Part shown: positions 1 to 5,849 of the stretch, one piece after another
How positions within the stretch are numbered: position 1 is the first letter of the stretch
How the letters are laid out: the number at the start of each line of letters is the position of its first letter
NCBI GenBank assembly: GCA_021828245.1
Contig: JAKASC010000052.1
Location: forward strand, 1-11,753
Reading direction: 5' to 3'
Length of the DNA stretch: 11,753 nt
DNA from: Acidobacteriota bacterium
Lineage (GTDB): Bacteria > Acidobacteriota > Terriglobia > UBA7540
Notes under the pieces: model-generated
The model's database searches: none
What the model was told of the DNA's origin: nothing
What the model saw: the letters and a program-made list of their open reading frames with translations, nothing else
Program-made: the position numbers and the translations under genes

Positions 1-1785
1 GGCAACCGTCGCGTTCTTGTACATGTTCTCGATGATATTGCGCCAGCCGATGCCGGTGTTGTACGCGCAGAAGGAAATTTCGCCTTGCTGCGTGGCATAC
101 GGAATGATGCACATTTCCGTCCGGCGGAAGTCGTAGTTGAAGAGGTCCTGGAACCACATGCCGGCGATGAACAGGAAATTCCAGGGATCCGAGCGGCGTT
201 TGAGGGTGTCTTCCAGCGTGCGCTCGGGGCTTGAAGCGCCGTAAAGCTTGTCGGCCCGCTTTTCGCCCGTGAGCGCGAAGGATTTGTCGAATTTCTTCAA
301 CAAATCCACCAAGGCCAGGCTCTTCGGCGCGCCCATCGGCTTGTAGTTCTTGAGCAAGCAAAGCGCCATCATAAAGTTCGAAAAGGGGCGGGCACGGCCG
401 GCGTCGGTGATTTTCTGCATGTCTCGGACCAGGCCGGGAATGTCAAGAAACTGCGGCACGGGCGCCCATTCCTTGGTTTCCTTGTTAATCATCAGCGCCG
501 TGCCCACGCCGCAGTTGGGATGGCAGCCGCAGCTCACCTGCCCCCACTGCGCTTCTGGCCCGTGAACCAAATCGGCGAAATCCGCGAACGCGCCCATCAG
601 CGAGAGAGGGAACCAGTCGCGCGTAGGCTCGGTGATGCCCAATTGCTTCTTCACGTCGAGCGCCATATGCGAGAGCGTGTAGCGTTGCCGCATGCGGCGG
701 GCCGGCGTGACGTCCTCGTCGCGCCCGGTGAAGGAGACCGGCTGGAAAGCGATGAAAGCGATCTTCTTGGGGTTCTCGCGGGCGAAGTTGATAATGGGGC
801 CGACCTGATCGTTGTTCACGCCGTTGACCAGCGTGGTGACCAAGATAATTTCAATGCCCGCCTCGTGCATGTTGTCAATGGCCTTCAACTTGACGTCGAA
901 CAGATTGCCCACCTGCCGGTGAGAGTTGGCGTCGTTGCCAATGCCGTCGAACTGTAGATAGGCGTAACGCAAACCAGCCTCGAACGCTCGCCGGCAATAT
1001 TCCTTGCTTTTCGCGAACTCGATGCCGTTAGTGGCCGCTTGCACGCTGTTGTAGCCGAGCTTCCGAGCGTAGCGGACGGCGTCAATGAAATACGGCGACA
1101 TGGTGGGCTCGCCGCCCGAAAATTGCACCGACATCTGTCGGCGCGGCTTAATCTTCATGGCGTTGTCGAGAATCTCTTTGATGTCTTCCCAGGTCAGTTC
1201 GTGGACAAATCCCACCTGGTTGGCGTCCATGAAGCAGGGGTCGCACATCATGTTGCAGCGGTTCGTCAGGTCCACCGTCAGCACGGAGCCGCGGCCGTGC
1301 CGGATAGTACTGGAGCCGTGATTGTGCAGCTCAGCGTCATTGTGCGCTCGGATGTCGCGCCCTGGGAAGTTCTTCTCAATCCACTTGAGGAAGTTGGCGT
1401 CAATGGCCATGATGTCCTCAAAGTGGCCGTGCAGCGGACAATCCTTGACCATCCAAATCTGCCCGTCGCGTTCGATGATTTGCGCCTTGATTTCACCCAC
1501 TTTTTGATTGAGCAGGTCGTGCCAGTCGCGTTCGCCGTTAATGATGGCCTGGCGAGCCTCCTTCACGCACTGCGGACAAAGAGAGTCGGTCTGGCGCGGG
1601 AAGCCCAATTGAGGCTTCGTCTTTTGCCATGACTTCAGCAGCGGCTTCTCCGACCACCGGGGTGTAAATGTGTCCCCAGGCTTGTACTTGTTGAAAAATT
1701 GAATGCCGTCAAATAGCGCGCCGGCTGTTTTCACCAGAGCCAGGTCGAAGTATTTCATGGCTCTTTGGCCTCTAATTCTTGGCAT
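1..1785 (-). CDS. Radical SAM protein, tetraether-lipid-synthase (Tes/MJ0619)-like; C-terminus cut by window edge
   Basis: 595 codons are open and run off the left edge. The start chosen is ATG at 1785 (MPRIRGQRAMKYFDL), because GGAGG sits 8 nt upstream of it; the next ATG (1758) has no such site. Visible in the protein: an N-terminal CPQC pair (C70, C73) followed by a CPLHG motif (C116, H119), like a rubredoxin or zinc-ribbon lobe; the radical SAM triad CNMMCDPC (C177, C181, C184); SGGEP at 223-227; and late cysteines in CGCHPNC (C419, C421, C425) plus C559 and C573 (FCAYNTG) that could bind auxiliary Fe-S clusters. From memory, this arrangement (LCPxC, CPxHG, CxxxCxxC, HPNCG, FCxYN) matches the archaeal MJ0619/Tes family. 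Tes joins lipid tails carbon to carbon to make membrane-spanning tetraethers, and bacterial homologues are implicated in branched GDGT or diabolic-acid lipids. That this protein makes such lipids is inference. Another radical SAM alkyl-modifying role is possible. Confidence 0.85.
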   Translation of the reverse strand, partial: MPRIRGQRAMKYFDLALVKTAGALFDGIQFFNKYKPGDTFTPRWSEKPLLKSWQKTKPQLGFPRQTDSLCPQCVKEARQAIINGERDWHDLLNQKVGEIKAQIIERDGQIWMVKDCPLHGHFEDIMAIDANFLKWIEKNFPGRDIRAHNDAELHNHGSSTIRHGRGSVLTVDLTNRCNMMCDPCFMDANQVGFVHELTWEDIKEILDNAMKIKPRRQMSVQFSGGEPTMSPYFIDAVRYARKLGYNSVQAATNGIEFAKSKEYCRRAFEAGLRYAYLQFDGIGNDANSHRQVGNLFDVKLKAIDNMHEAGIEIILVTTLVNGVNNDQVGPIINFARENPKKIAFIAFQPVSFTGRDEDVTPARRMRQRYTLSHMALDVKKQLGITEPTRDWFPLSLMGAFADFADLVHGPEAQWGQVSCGCHPNCGVGTALMINKETKEWAPVPQFLDIPGLVRDMQKITDAGRARPFSNFMMALCLLKNYKPMGAPKSLALVDLLKKFDKSFALTGEKRADKLYGASSPERTLEDTLKRRSDPWNFLFIAGMWFQDLFNYDFRRTEMCIIPYATQQGEISFCAYNTGIGWRNIIENMYKNATVA

Positions 1786-1793
1786 AGATAATT

Positions 1794-1798
1794 CCTCC
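1794..1798 (-). promoter_or_regulatory. Shine-Dalgarno site of the radical SAM gene
   Basis: On the minus strand GGAGG is followed by 8 nt and then ATG at 1785. This fixes the start nine codons upstream of the next in-frame ATG (1758). Confidence 0.75.
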
Positions 1799-1884
1799 AC
1801 TCTCGGATTGTCTGATGCTCTCAGCCGCGCACCTGAAGATTCAGTAACTCTGGGCCACGCATGGCACGCTGGGCTAGCGTCGCC

Positions 1885-1914
1885 AATATAAGGTTGCCCC
1901 CCAGCGGGTGTGAA
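1885..1914 (-). promoter_or_regulatory. Possible sigma70-type promoter for the radical SAM gene
   Basis: Minus strand TTCACA (1914-1909), an 18-nt spacer, then TATATT (1890-1885). It lies about 100 nt upstream of the ATG in the roughly 300-nt gap between the radical SAM gene and the tRNA/GIY-YIG array. Nothing else convincing was seen in that gap. The call rests on a pattern match only. Confidence 0.3.
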
Positions 1915-2083
1915 GCAAATTCCGACGGACGGGGATTTTCGTGGGTTAAAGGGGATAAATCGCCCATTGAATTGCGGCCCTCTGGGAGGCTATTTCCTTC
2001 AAAATCTGCAAGTTCGTCTTCAGCAGGAGCCTCAATAAACCTCGGCTCGGAGGCTAGGTGCTTATCTTCCACGGCCGACGAAC

Positions 2084-2127
2084 ATTTGAACCAGCGATCC
2101 CGCCTCGGCGGGATTATGAGCCCAACG
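2084..2127 (-). pseudogene. tRNA-fMet remnant, truncated in the T loop
   Basis: Minus strand GTTGGGCTCATAA (right side of the anticodon arm) is followed by an inserted hairpin, then CGCTGGTTCAAAT, after which tRNA similarity ends. The D arm, the 5' acceptor strand and the 3' acceptor strand are missing. It cannot form a tRNA. The anticodon-loop part also encodes the last codons and the stop codon of the adjacent GIY-YIG gene. Confidence 0.8.
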
Positions 2128-2413
2128 GGCCACGACGAAATTGCAAGCGGCTGAGGCCTGTCGCTTGCCAGAAACCTTGCCCCCCTTTTTGGGCTTTTAA
2201 TTGGCGTTCACGTTGCCTCGCCGCTCTGTAGTCAGCGCACGGCTCCGTATAAACCAAGCGCCACGGTGCGTAGCGGGAGGTCCAGCCACGGCCCGTCTGG
2301 TTATGCTGCTGGAGTCGCTTTGAGGGGTCTTCGCTGAGGCCAACGTAAAAACGACGGCCAACCTCACTCCAAAGGACATACACAAAGTAGCGCTTGCCGC
2401 TAACGCGGGACAC
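2114..2413 (-). CDS. GIY-YIG domain nuclease (copy 1)
   Basis: A 99-aa protein of the small single-domain GIY-YIG (YhbQ/UPF0213-like) family. The GIY-YIG signature appears as FVYVL (residues 10-14) and FYVGL (22-26), followed by the conserved Arg in KRLQQHN (R33) and a Glu in YTEPC (E57) at the usual place for the catalytic acid. The start is GTG with no obvious Shine-Dalgarno site, and the length is normal for the family. It differs from the second copy at one residue (Q67 here, R67 there). The last residues (RGPLGS) and the stop codon are read from tRNA anticodon-arm sequence. Biological role is unknown. A nuclease acting on branched DNA, or a self-spreading homing-like gene, are both possible. 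Confidence 0.8.
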   Translation of the reverse strand: MSRVSGKRYFVYVLWSEVGRRFYVGLSEDPSKRLQQHNQTGRGWTSRYAPWRLVYTEPCADYRAARQRERQLKAQKGGQGFWQATGLSRLQFRRGPLGS

Positions 2414-2429
2414 GGCGTTGAAAAGGTCT

Positions 2430-2489
2430 TGGTTGCGGGGGCTGGATTTGAACCAGCGATCCCGCCTCGGCGGGATTATGAGCCCAACG
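2430..2489 (-). pseudogene. tRNA-fMet 3'-half remnant with inserted hairpin
   Basis: From the anticodon arm (GTTGGGCTCATAA) to the terminal CCA this matches the intact tRNA at 2797-2873. The exception is the stretch CCCAAAGG (3' anticodon stem and variable region), which is replaced by the 16-nt perfect hairpin TCCCGCCGAGGCGGGA. There is no 5' half: the sequence upstream is the GIY-YIG coding region. It cannot function as a tRNA, but it keeps the T arm, the 3' acceptor strand and CCA. Confidence 0.85.
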
Positions 2490-2796
2490 GGCCACGACGA
2501 AATTGCAAGCGGCTGAGGCCTGTCGCCTGCCAGAAACCTTGCCCCCCTTTTTGGGCTTTTAATTGGCGTTCACGTCGCCTCGCCGCTCTGTAGTCAGCGC
2601 ACGGCTCCGTATAAACCAAGCGCCACGGTGCGTAGCGGGAGGTCCAGCCACGGCCCGTCTGGTTATGCTGCTGGAGTCGCTTTGAGGGGTCTTCGCTGAG
2701 GCCAACGTAAAAACGACGGCCAACCTCACTCCAAAGGACATACACAAAGTAGCGCTTGCCGGAAACGCGGGACACGGCGTTGAGCTGAGAAGGTCT

Positions 2797-2812
<16 letters not shown>
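2446..2812 (-). repeat. Tandem GIY-YIG/half-tRNA unit, copy next to the intact tRNA
   Basis: This is the second direct copy, about 98-99% identical to 2084-2445. It ends at the intact tRNA-fMet, whose 3' T-arm sequence (ATTTGAACCAGCGA on the plus strand, from 2813) would start a third unit before diverging. The unit boundary therefore coincides with the 3' half of the tRNA gene. Confidence 0.9.
2476..2775 (-). CDS. GIY-YIG domain nuclease (copy 2)
   Basis: 99 aa, identical to the copy at 2114-2413 except R67 instead of Q67. The same motifs are present (FVYVL, FYVGL, KRLQQHN). It starts at GTG, 21 nt after the CCA end of tRNA-fMet and in the same direction, so it could be read from the tRNA promoter as a tRNA-mRNA transcript. 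Its C-terminal codons and TAA stop come from the tRNA remnant at 2430-2489. The near identity of the copies points to recent duplication or gene conversion. Confidence 0.8.
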   Translation of the reverse strand: MSRVSGKRYFVYVLWSEVGRRFYVGLSEDPSKRLQQHNQTGRGWTSRYAPWRLVYTEPCADYRAARRRERQLKAQKGGQGFWQATGLSRLQFRRGPLGS

Positions 2813-2873
<61 letters not shown>

Positions 2874-2878
2874 CATTG

Positions 2879-2907
2879 ATTATATAAAGCTCCGCCGATT
2901 TCAGCAA
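2879..2907 (-). promoter_or_regulatory. sigma70-type promoter of tRNA-fMet
   Basis: Minus strand TTGCTG (2907-2902), a 17-nt spacer, then TATAAT (2884-2879). Only 5 nt separate the -10 box from the first tRNA base, which is unusually tight. Transcription may start at or just inside the mature 5' end, or a -10 shifted a few bases upstream in the TTTATATAAT tract may be used. Confidence 0.6.
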
Positions 2908-2997
2908 CATCTTTATTATTTATAGCGCCGCCTCGCTCGGCCCGGTGTGGTACTATTTTTTAGTTCAGAAGGGAAGCGTGCTCTCTGGCGGTTCCAC

Positions 2998-3483
2998 ATG
3001 GCGCCCAAAGTTGAGGATGCTCGGCTCAGGAATTTCGCGGTCAATCGCCAGGCACAGCATTTTTACCATCTACTCGAAAAATTTGAAGCGGGCATTGAGC
3101 TGACGGGCACCGAGGTGAAATCCATACGAAGCGGGAAGGCGAGCCTCAAAGACAGTTACGCCGCCATAAAGGGCAACCAAGCGTGGTTGCTCGATTGCCA
3201 TATCAGCACCTATCTTGCCGGCAGCTACCTGAATCACGAGCCGCTGCGCCCGCGCCGTCTGCTGCTGCACCGCCAAGAAATTGCGAAGCTCGGCGGAAAG
3301 ACACAGGAAAAGGGGCTCACGCTCATTCCGCTGCGCCTCTACGCCAAGGGCAATCGCATCAAGGTGGAGTTGGCGTTGGCTCGAGGCAAAAAGCTGTACG
3401 ATCACCGTGAAACGTCGCGCCGCCGTACCATCGAGCGCGAAGCCCGGCAGGCGATTCAAGCCCATCAGCGTCGCCATCCATGA
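2998..3483 (+). CDS. smpB: SsrA-binding protein SmpB
   Basis: A 161-aa basic protein of normal SmpB length. SmpB binds tmRNA and brings it to stalled ribosomes in trans-translation. Family landmarks are present: N-terminal NFAVNRQAQHFYHL, the tmRNA-binding core AGIELTGTEVKSIRSGKASL (residues 31-50), DSYAAIKGNQAWL, and GKKLYDHRE (130-138) leading into the arginine-rich C-terminal tail that follows the tmRNA into the ribosome. The ATG at 2998 is chosen by homology. An in-frame GTG at 2947 would add 17 unrelated residues, and neither start has a clear Shine-Dalgarno site. The gene is divergent from tRNA-fMet and followed after 42 bp by pepA. No ssrA (tmRNA) gene was seen in the window. Confidence 0.95.
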   Translation: MAPKVEDARLRNFAVNRQAQHFYHLLEKFEAGIELTGTEVKSIRSGKASLKDSYAAIKGNQAWLLDCHISTYLAGSYLNHEPLRPRRLLLHRQEIAKLGGKTQEKGLTLIPLRLYAKGNRIKVELALARGKKLYDHRETSRRRTIEREARQAIQAHQRRHP

Positions 3484-3513
3484 ACCTTGATCGAACCAAT
3501 TCATTTCTATGAC

Positions 3514-3518
3514 GGAGG
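3514..3518 (+). promoter_or_regulatory. Shine-Dalgarno site that sets the pepA TTG start
   Basis: GGAGG is followed by 7 nt and TTG at 3526. The other in-frame TTG at 3487 has no such site and would add 13 residues outside the family's usual N-terminus. The GGAGG lies inside a five-codon micro-ORF (ATG ACG GAG GTC TAA, 3509-3523) that ends 2 nt before the TTG. Confidence 0.7.
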
Positions 3519-3525
3519 TCTAACC

Positions 3526-5028
3526 TTGCAGATTGAATTTCGCAAAGACTCGCTCGCATCGCTTTCCTGCGCCGTGCTGGCTGTGCTTCATTTTGAAGGG
3601 GGAGAGATTGGGGCACCGCTGCCGGAGGAGACTCGGAAGCTTTTGGAGGAACTGCGCGCCGCGGGCGAGCTTCGGGGCAAAGAAAATGAATGTACCCTGC
3701 TTCATCATCCCGCCGGGCTGCACGTCGCCCGCCTGCTCGTCGTCGGCGCGGGCAAGGCGGATGGTTTCAACGATGTTCGGCTACGCCGCCTGAGCGGCAC
3801 GGCGATTCGCACCGTTCGAGCGCGCGGCTTGCGGGAATTGGCGTGGCCGGTGGTGGAGCTGAACGTCGGCTCGGCCGGCAAGGCGCAAGGCCCCGAAGCG
3901 CTGCAAGCCGTGGTGGAGGGTGCCATCCTGGGCGATTATGATTCCGACCCCTACCGCACCTCGACCGAGCCTGACCGTCGCATGGAACGCCTCCTGCTGG
4001 TCACGCCGGGCAGGGAAGCGAGCGAGGCGGAAAGAGCTGCCGCCCACCGCGGTCAAGTCATCGCCGAGGCGCAAAACTTCGTGCGCGACCTGGTTAATGA
4101 GCCTTCCAACATTCTCACCCCCGCCGAGCTGGGCCGTCGCGCCGAGCAAATGGCCAAGCAGTTTGGCCTGGCGTGTCAGGTTCTCGGCCTTGAAGAAATT
4201 CGCGCCTTGAAGATGGGAGCGTTCCTGGCGGTCGCGCAAGGCAGCGACCAGCCGCCGCGGCTGATTGTCGTTCGTTACAACCCTCCGGACGCGCCCTCGA
4301 CGCCGGTGCTCGGCCTCATTGGCAAGGGCATCACGTTTGACACGGGCGGCATCTCGATCAAACCCGCGACCGACATGCATGAGATGAAAACCGACATGGC
4401 CGGCGCCGCCACCATGCTGGGCGTCATGCGCGCCATCGCGCAACTCAAGCCCCGCGTGCGGGTGTTGGCCGTCATTGCCGCCGCCGAAAACATGCCGAGC
4501 GGCAAGGCTTATCGCCCCGGCGACGTCATCACCTCGATGTCGGGCAAGACCATCGAAGTGCTCAACACCGACGCCGAAGGCCGCCTGACGCTTGCTGACG
4601 CGCTCACTTACGCCAAACAGCAGGGCGCCACCATGCTGATTGACGCCGCTACGCTGACCGGCGCCGTGATGATTGCGCTCGGCAACATCACCACCGGCGT
4701 GTTTGGCTGGGACAAGGATTGGGTGAACCGCGTGCTCGCCAGCGGCGCGGCCGTCGGAGAGAAAATGTGGCAATTGCCCGTGGATGAAGAATACCGCGAC
4801 CTTTACAAGAGCATGATCGCCGATCTCGCCAATACCGGCGGCCGCTACGGCGGCGCCATCACGGCGGCGATGTTTGTGGGCGAGTTCGCCGGCGAGACGC
4901 CCTGGGTACACCTCGATATCGCCGGCACGCGATGGTCCAACGACGAAAAACCCTACCTCGCCAAAGGGCCAACCGGCGTGCCGATGCGCACCCTCGTCCA
5001 CCTTGTCACTCAACTGTCGTCCTCCTGA
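3526..5028 (+). CDS. pepA: Leucyl aminopeptidase PepA (peptidase family M17)
   Basis: A 500-aa cytosolic two-metal aminopeptidase that releases N-terminal residues from peptides; the family works as a hexamer. The N-terminal macro-like domain spans roughly residues 1-165, followed by the catalytic domain. All expected active-site residues are visible: metal ligands K267 and D272 in GKGITFDTGG, D290 in KTDMAG, and D349 and E351 in the family signature NTDAEGRLTLADAL. The catalytic K279 (ISIKP) and R353 are also present. The length equals the usual PepA. The start is TTG, chosen for its strong Shine-Dalgarno site. It probably shares a transcript with smpB. Some PepA proteins also bind DNA, but the sequence does not tell whether this one does. 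Confidence 0.95.
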   Translation: MQIEFRKDSLASLSCAVLAVLHFEGGEIGAPLPEETRKLLEELRAAGELRGKENECTLLHHPAGLHVARLLVVGAGKADGFNDVRLRRLSGTAIRTVRARGLRELAWPVVELNVGSAGKAQGPEALQAVVEGAILGDYDSDPYRTSTEPDRRMERLLLVTPGREASEAERAAAHRGQVIAEAQNFVRDLVNEPSNILTPAELGRRAEQMAKQFGLACQVLGLEEIRALKMGAFLAVAQGSDQPPRLIVVRYNPPDAPSTPVLGLIGKGITFDTGGISIKPATDMHEMKTDMAGAATMLGVMRAIAQLKPRVRVLAVIAAAENMPSGKAYRPGDVITSMSGKTIEVLNTDAEGRLTLADALTYAKQQGATMLIDAATLTGAVMIALGNITTGVFGWDKDWVNRVLASGAAVGEKMWQLPVDEEYRDLYKSMIADLANTGGRYGGAITAAMFVGEFAGETPWVHLDIAGTRWSNDEKPYLAKGPTGVPMRTLVHLVTQLSSS

Positions 5029-5048
5029 CCCTCGCAGAATTCAGCCGC

Positions 5049-5105
5049 GTAGCGCAAAGGTAGCCGCCGTTCGGCTCCCTTTGCGGCTCTTGACGTGGGA
5101 TTCGC
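5049..5105 (+). repeat. 57-bp hairpin-forming repeat, left copy
   Basis: 56 of 57 bases match 9089-9145, in direct orientation. The core folds as GCAAAGG, unpaired T, AGCCG, loop CCGTT, CGGCT, unpaired C, CCTTTGC. The outer stem extends by AGC/GCT across a one-base bulge. The only base that differs between copies (5077) falls in the unpaired internal position. No U-tract follows, so it does not look like a standard terminator; a REP-like dispersed element is more likely. It lies 20 bp after the pepA stop. Confidence 0.85.
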
Positions 5106-5162
5106 CCTGGCGCGCCGGGCCGATCGGAAGCGCCACCACTTCTCTCGCGGTGCCTGCCGGCG

Positions 5163-5519
5163 ATGCTCGCAAACTCCAGGCTTCAAGAGCGGCTCTGCGA
5201 ATTTCTTCCGCTGGTTCGCGTTGGCGTGGACTTCGGCGAAGGGGCGGGCGGCATCGCCGTCGTCAAGGGCAACGCGATTCTCCACGCCGAGACCTACGTT
5301 GATTTCCATGAGACAACTCTTGAGCAGCGCCGCCAACTGCGGCGCGGGCGGCGAGCCCGCCACGCCAAGAAGATGCGCCTGGCGCGGTTGCGCTCCTGGA
5401 TTCTTCGTCAAGCGCTGCCGGACGGCACCCGGCTGCCTGACCCTTACCGAGTCATGCGCGACCCGCCCGCAAGGAAAGAGGAGCAAGAGGCCGTTGCGCA
5501 TCGGCCCAGCTTGCGTTAG
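5163..5519 (+). pseudogene. Fragment resembling a Cas9-type RuvC-I segment and bridge helix
   Basis: The 118-codon frame contains VGVDFGEGAGGIAVV (D23 at the place of the RuvC-I catalytic aspartate). About 30 residues later comes a very basic helix starting TLEQRRQLRRGRRARHAKK (residues 54-72) and going on to LARLRSW, then LPDGTRLPDPYRVM. A RuvC-I strand followed by an arginine-rich bridge helix is the N-terminal layout of Cas9-like proteins. Nothing of the REC lobe, HNH domain or later RuvC motifs follows: the frame stops at 5519 after unrelated-looking codons, 12 bp before the next gene. There is no clear Shine-Dalgarno site at ATG 5163. I read it as a truncated relic. IscB is less likely because there is no PLMP segment. 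The family call is from motif recognition only. Confidence 0.5.
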
Positions 5520-5531
5520 ATTAGCGGACGT

Positions 5532-5849
5532 ATGGACGATAGCGAACTCTGGGAGCACGCCGGTGGTAAACTGGCCGAGCTTGGGCCGGAGGCCTTGACC
5601 GACGCTGAGCTCTTGGCCATCCTTGTCGCGCCCGGCACACCGGGAAATCCGGCGGAAAAGATCGCGGAGAACATCATTAAGAAGTTCGGCTCCATCGAGG
5701 CGTTCGGCGGGCAGCCGCTCGAGGATCTCTACGAGATTAAGGGCATGGGTGACGCCAAGATTATTCGCCTTGCCGCCGCGCTGGAGATCGCCCGCCGCGC
5801 CGCTTACGGTATCCTTGACCGCAGCAGGCCACAAACCGCGAAAAAGTAG
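5532..5849 (+). CDS. Stand-alone RadC-type N-terminal helix-hairpin-helix protein (no MPN domain)
   Basis: A 105-aa protein matching only the N-terminal part of RadC/UPF0758 proteins: KLAELGPEALTDAELLAILV (residues 13-32), then a helix-hairpin-helix around YEIKGMGDAKIIRLAAALEI (67-86). Full RadC proteins are about 220 aa and continue into an MPN/JAB domain with an HxHxxGxP-type motif; here translation stops first, and no MPN sequence follows in any frame. Helix-hairpin-helix modules bind DNA non-specifically. The upstream ATG has no strong Shine-Dalgarno site. The 3' end probably overlaps the start of the restriction-modification gene, which suggests translational coupling. It may be a DNA-binding partner of that enzyme or a RadC truncated by recombination. 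Confidence 0.75.
   Translation: MDDSELWEHAGGKLAELGPEALTDAELLAILVAPGTPGNPAEKIAENIIKKFGSIEAFGGQPLEDLYEIKGMGDAKIIRLAAALEIARRAAYGILDRSRPQTAKK

Larger units (their letters stand above)
2084..2445 (-). repeat. Tandem GIY-YIG/half-tRNA unit, distal copy
   Basis: This 362-bp unit is repeated directly at 2446-2812. It holds a complete 99-aa GIY-YIG gene and, beyond its stop codon, part of an initiator-tRNA 3' half. The two copies differ at only a handful of positions (for example C/T at 2165/2527 and T/C at 2217/2579, and a two-base change near 2400/2762) plus a 5-nt indel near 2422/2784, where the downstream copy has the extra bases. Left of 2084 the similarity stops inside what would be the T loop of the tRNA remnant, so this copy has lost the tRNA acceptor end. 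Confidence 0.9.

Noticed and set aside
520..1632. Two plus-strand frames (145 and 197 codons) opposite the radical SAM gene
   Set aside because: They are mirror images of the radical SAM coding strand, which has the cysteine motifs and a strong ribosome site.
3781..5013. 410-codon open frame on the minus strand opposite pepA
   Set aside because: It is antisense to a fully motif-supported pepA, is His/Gly/Arg-rich and has no family motif. It arises from high third-position GC.
5049..5105. Rho-independent terminator for pepA
   Set aside because: The hairpin is strong but no T-tract follows, and the same element occurs after another gene, so a dispersed palindromic repeat fits better.
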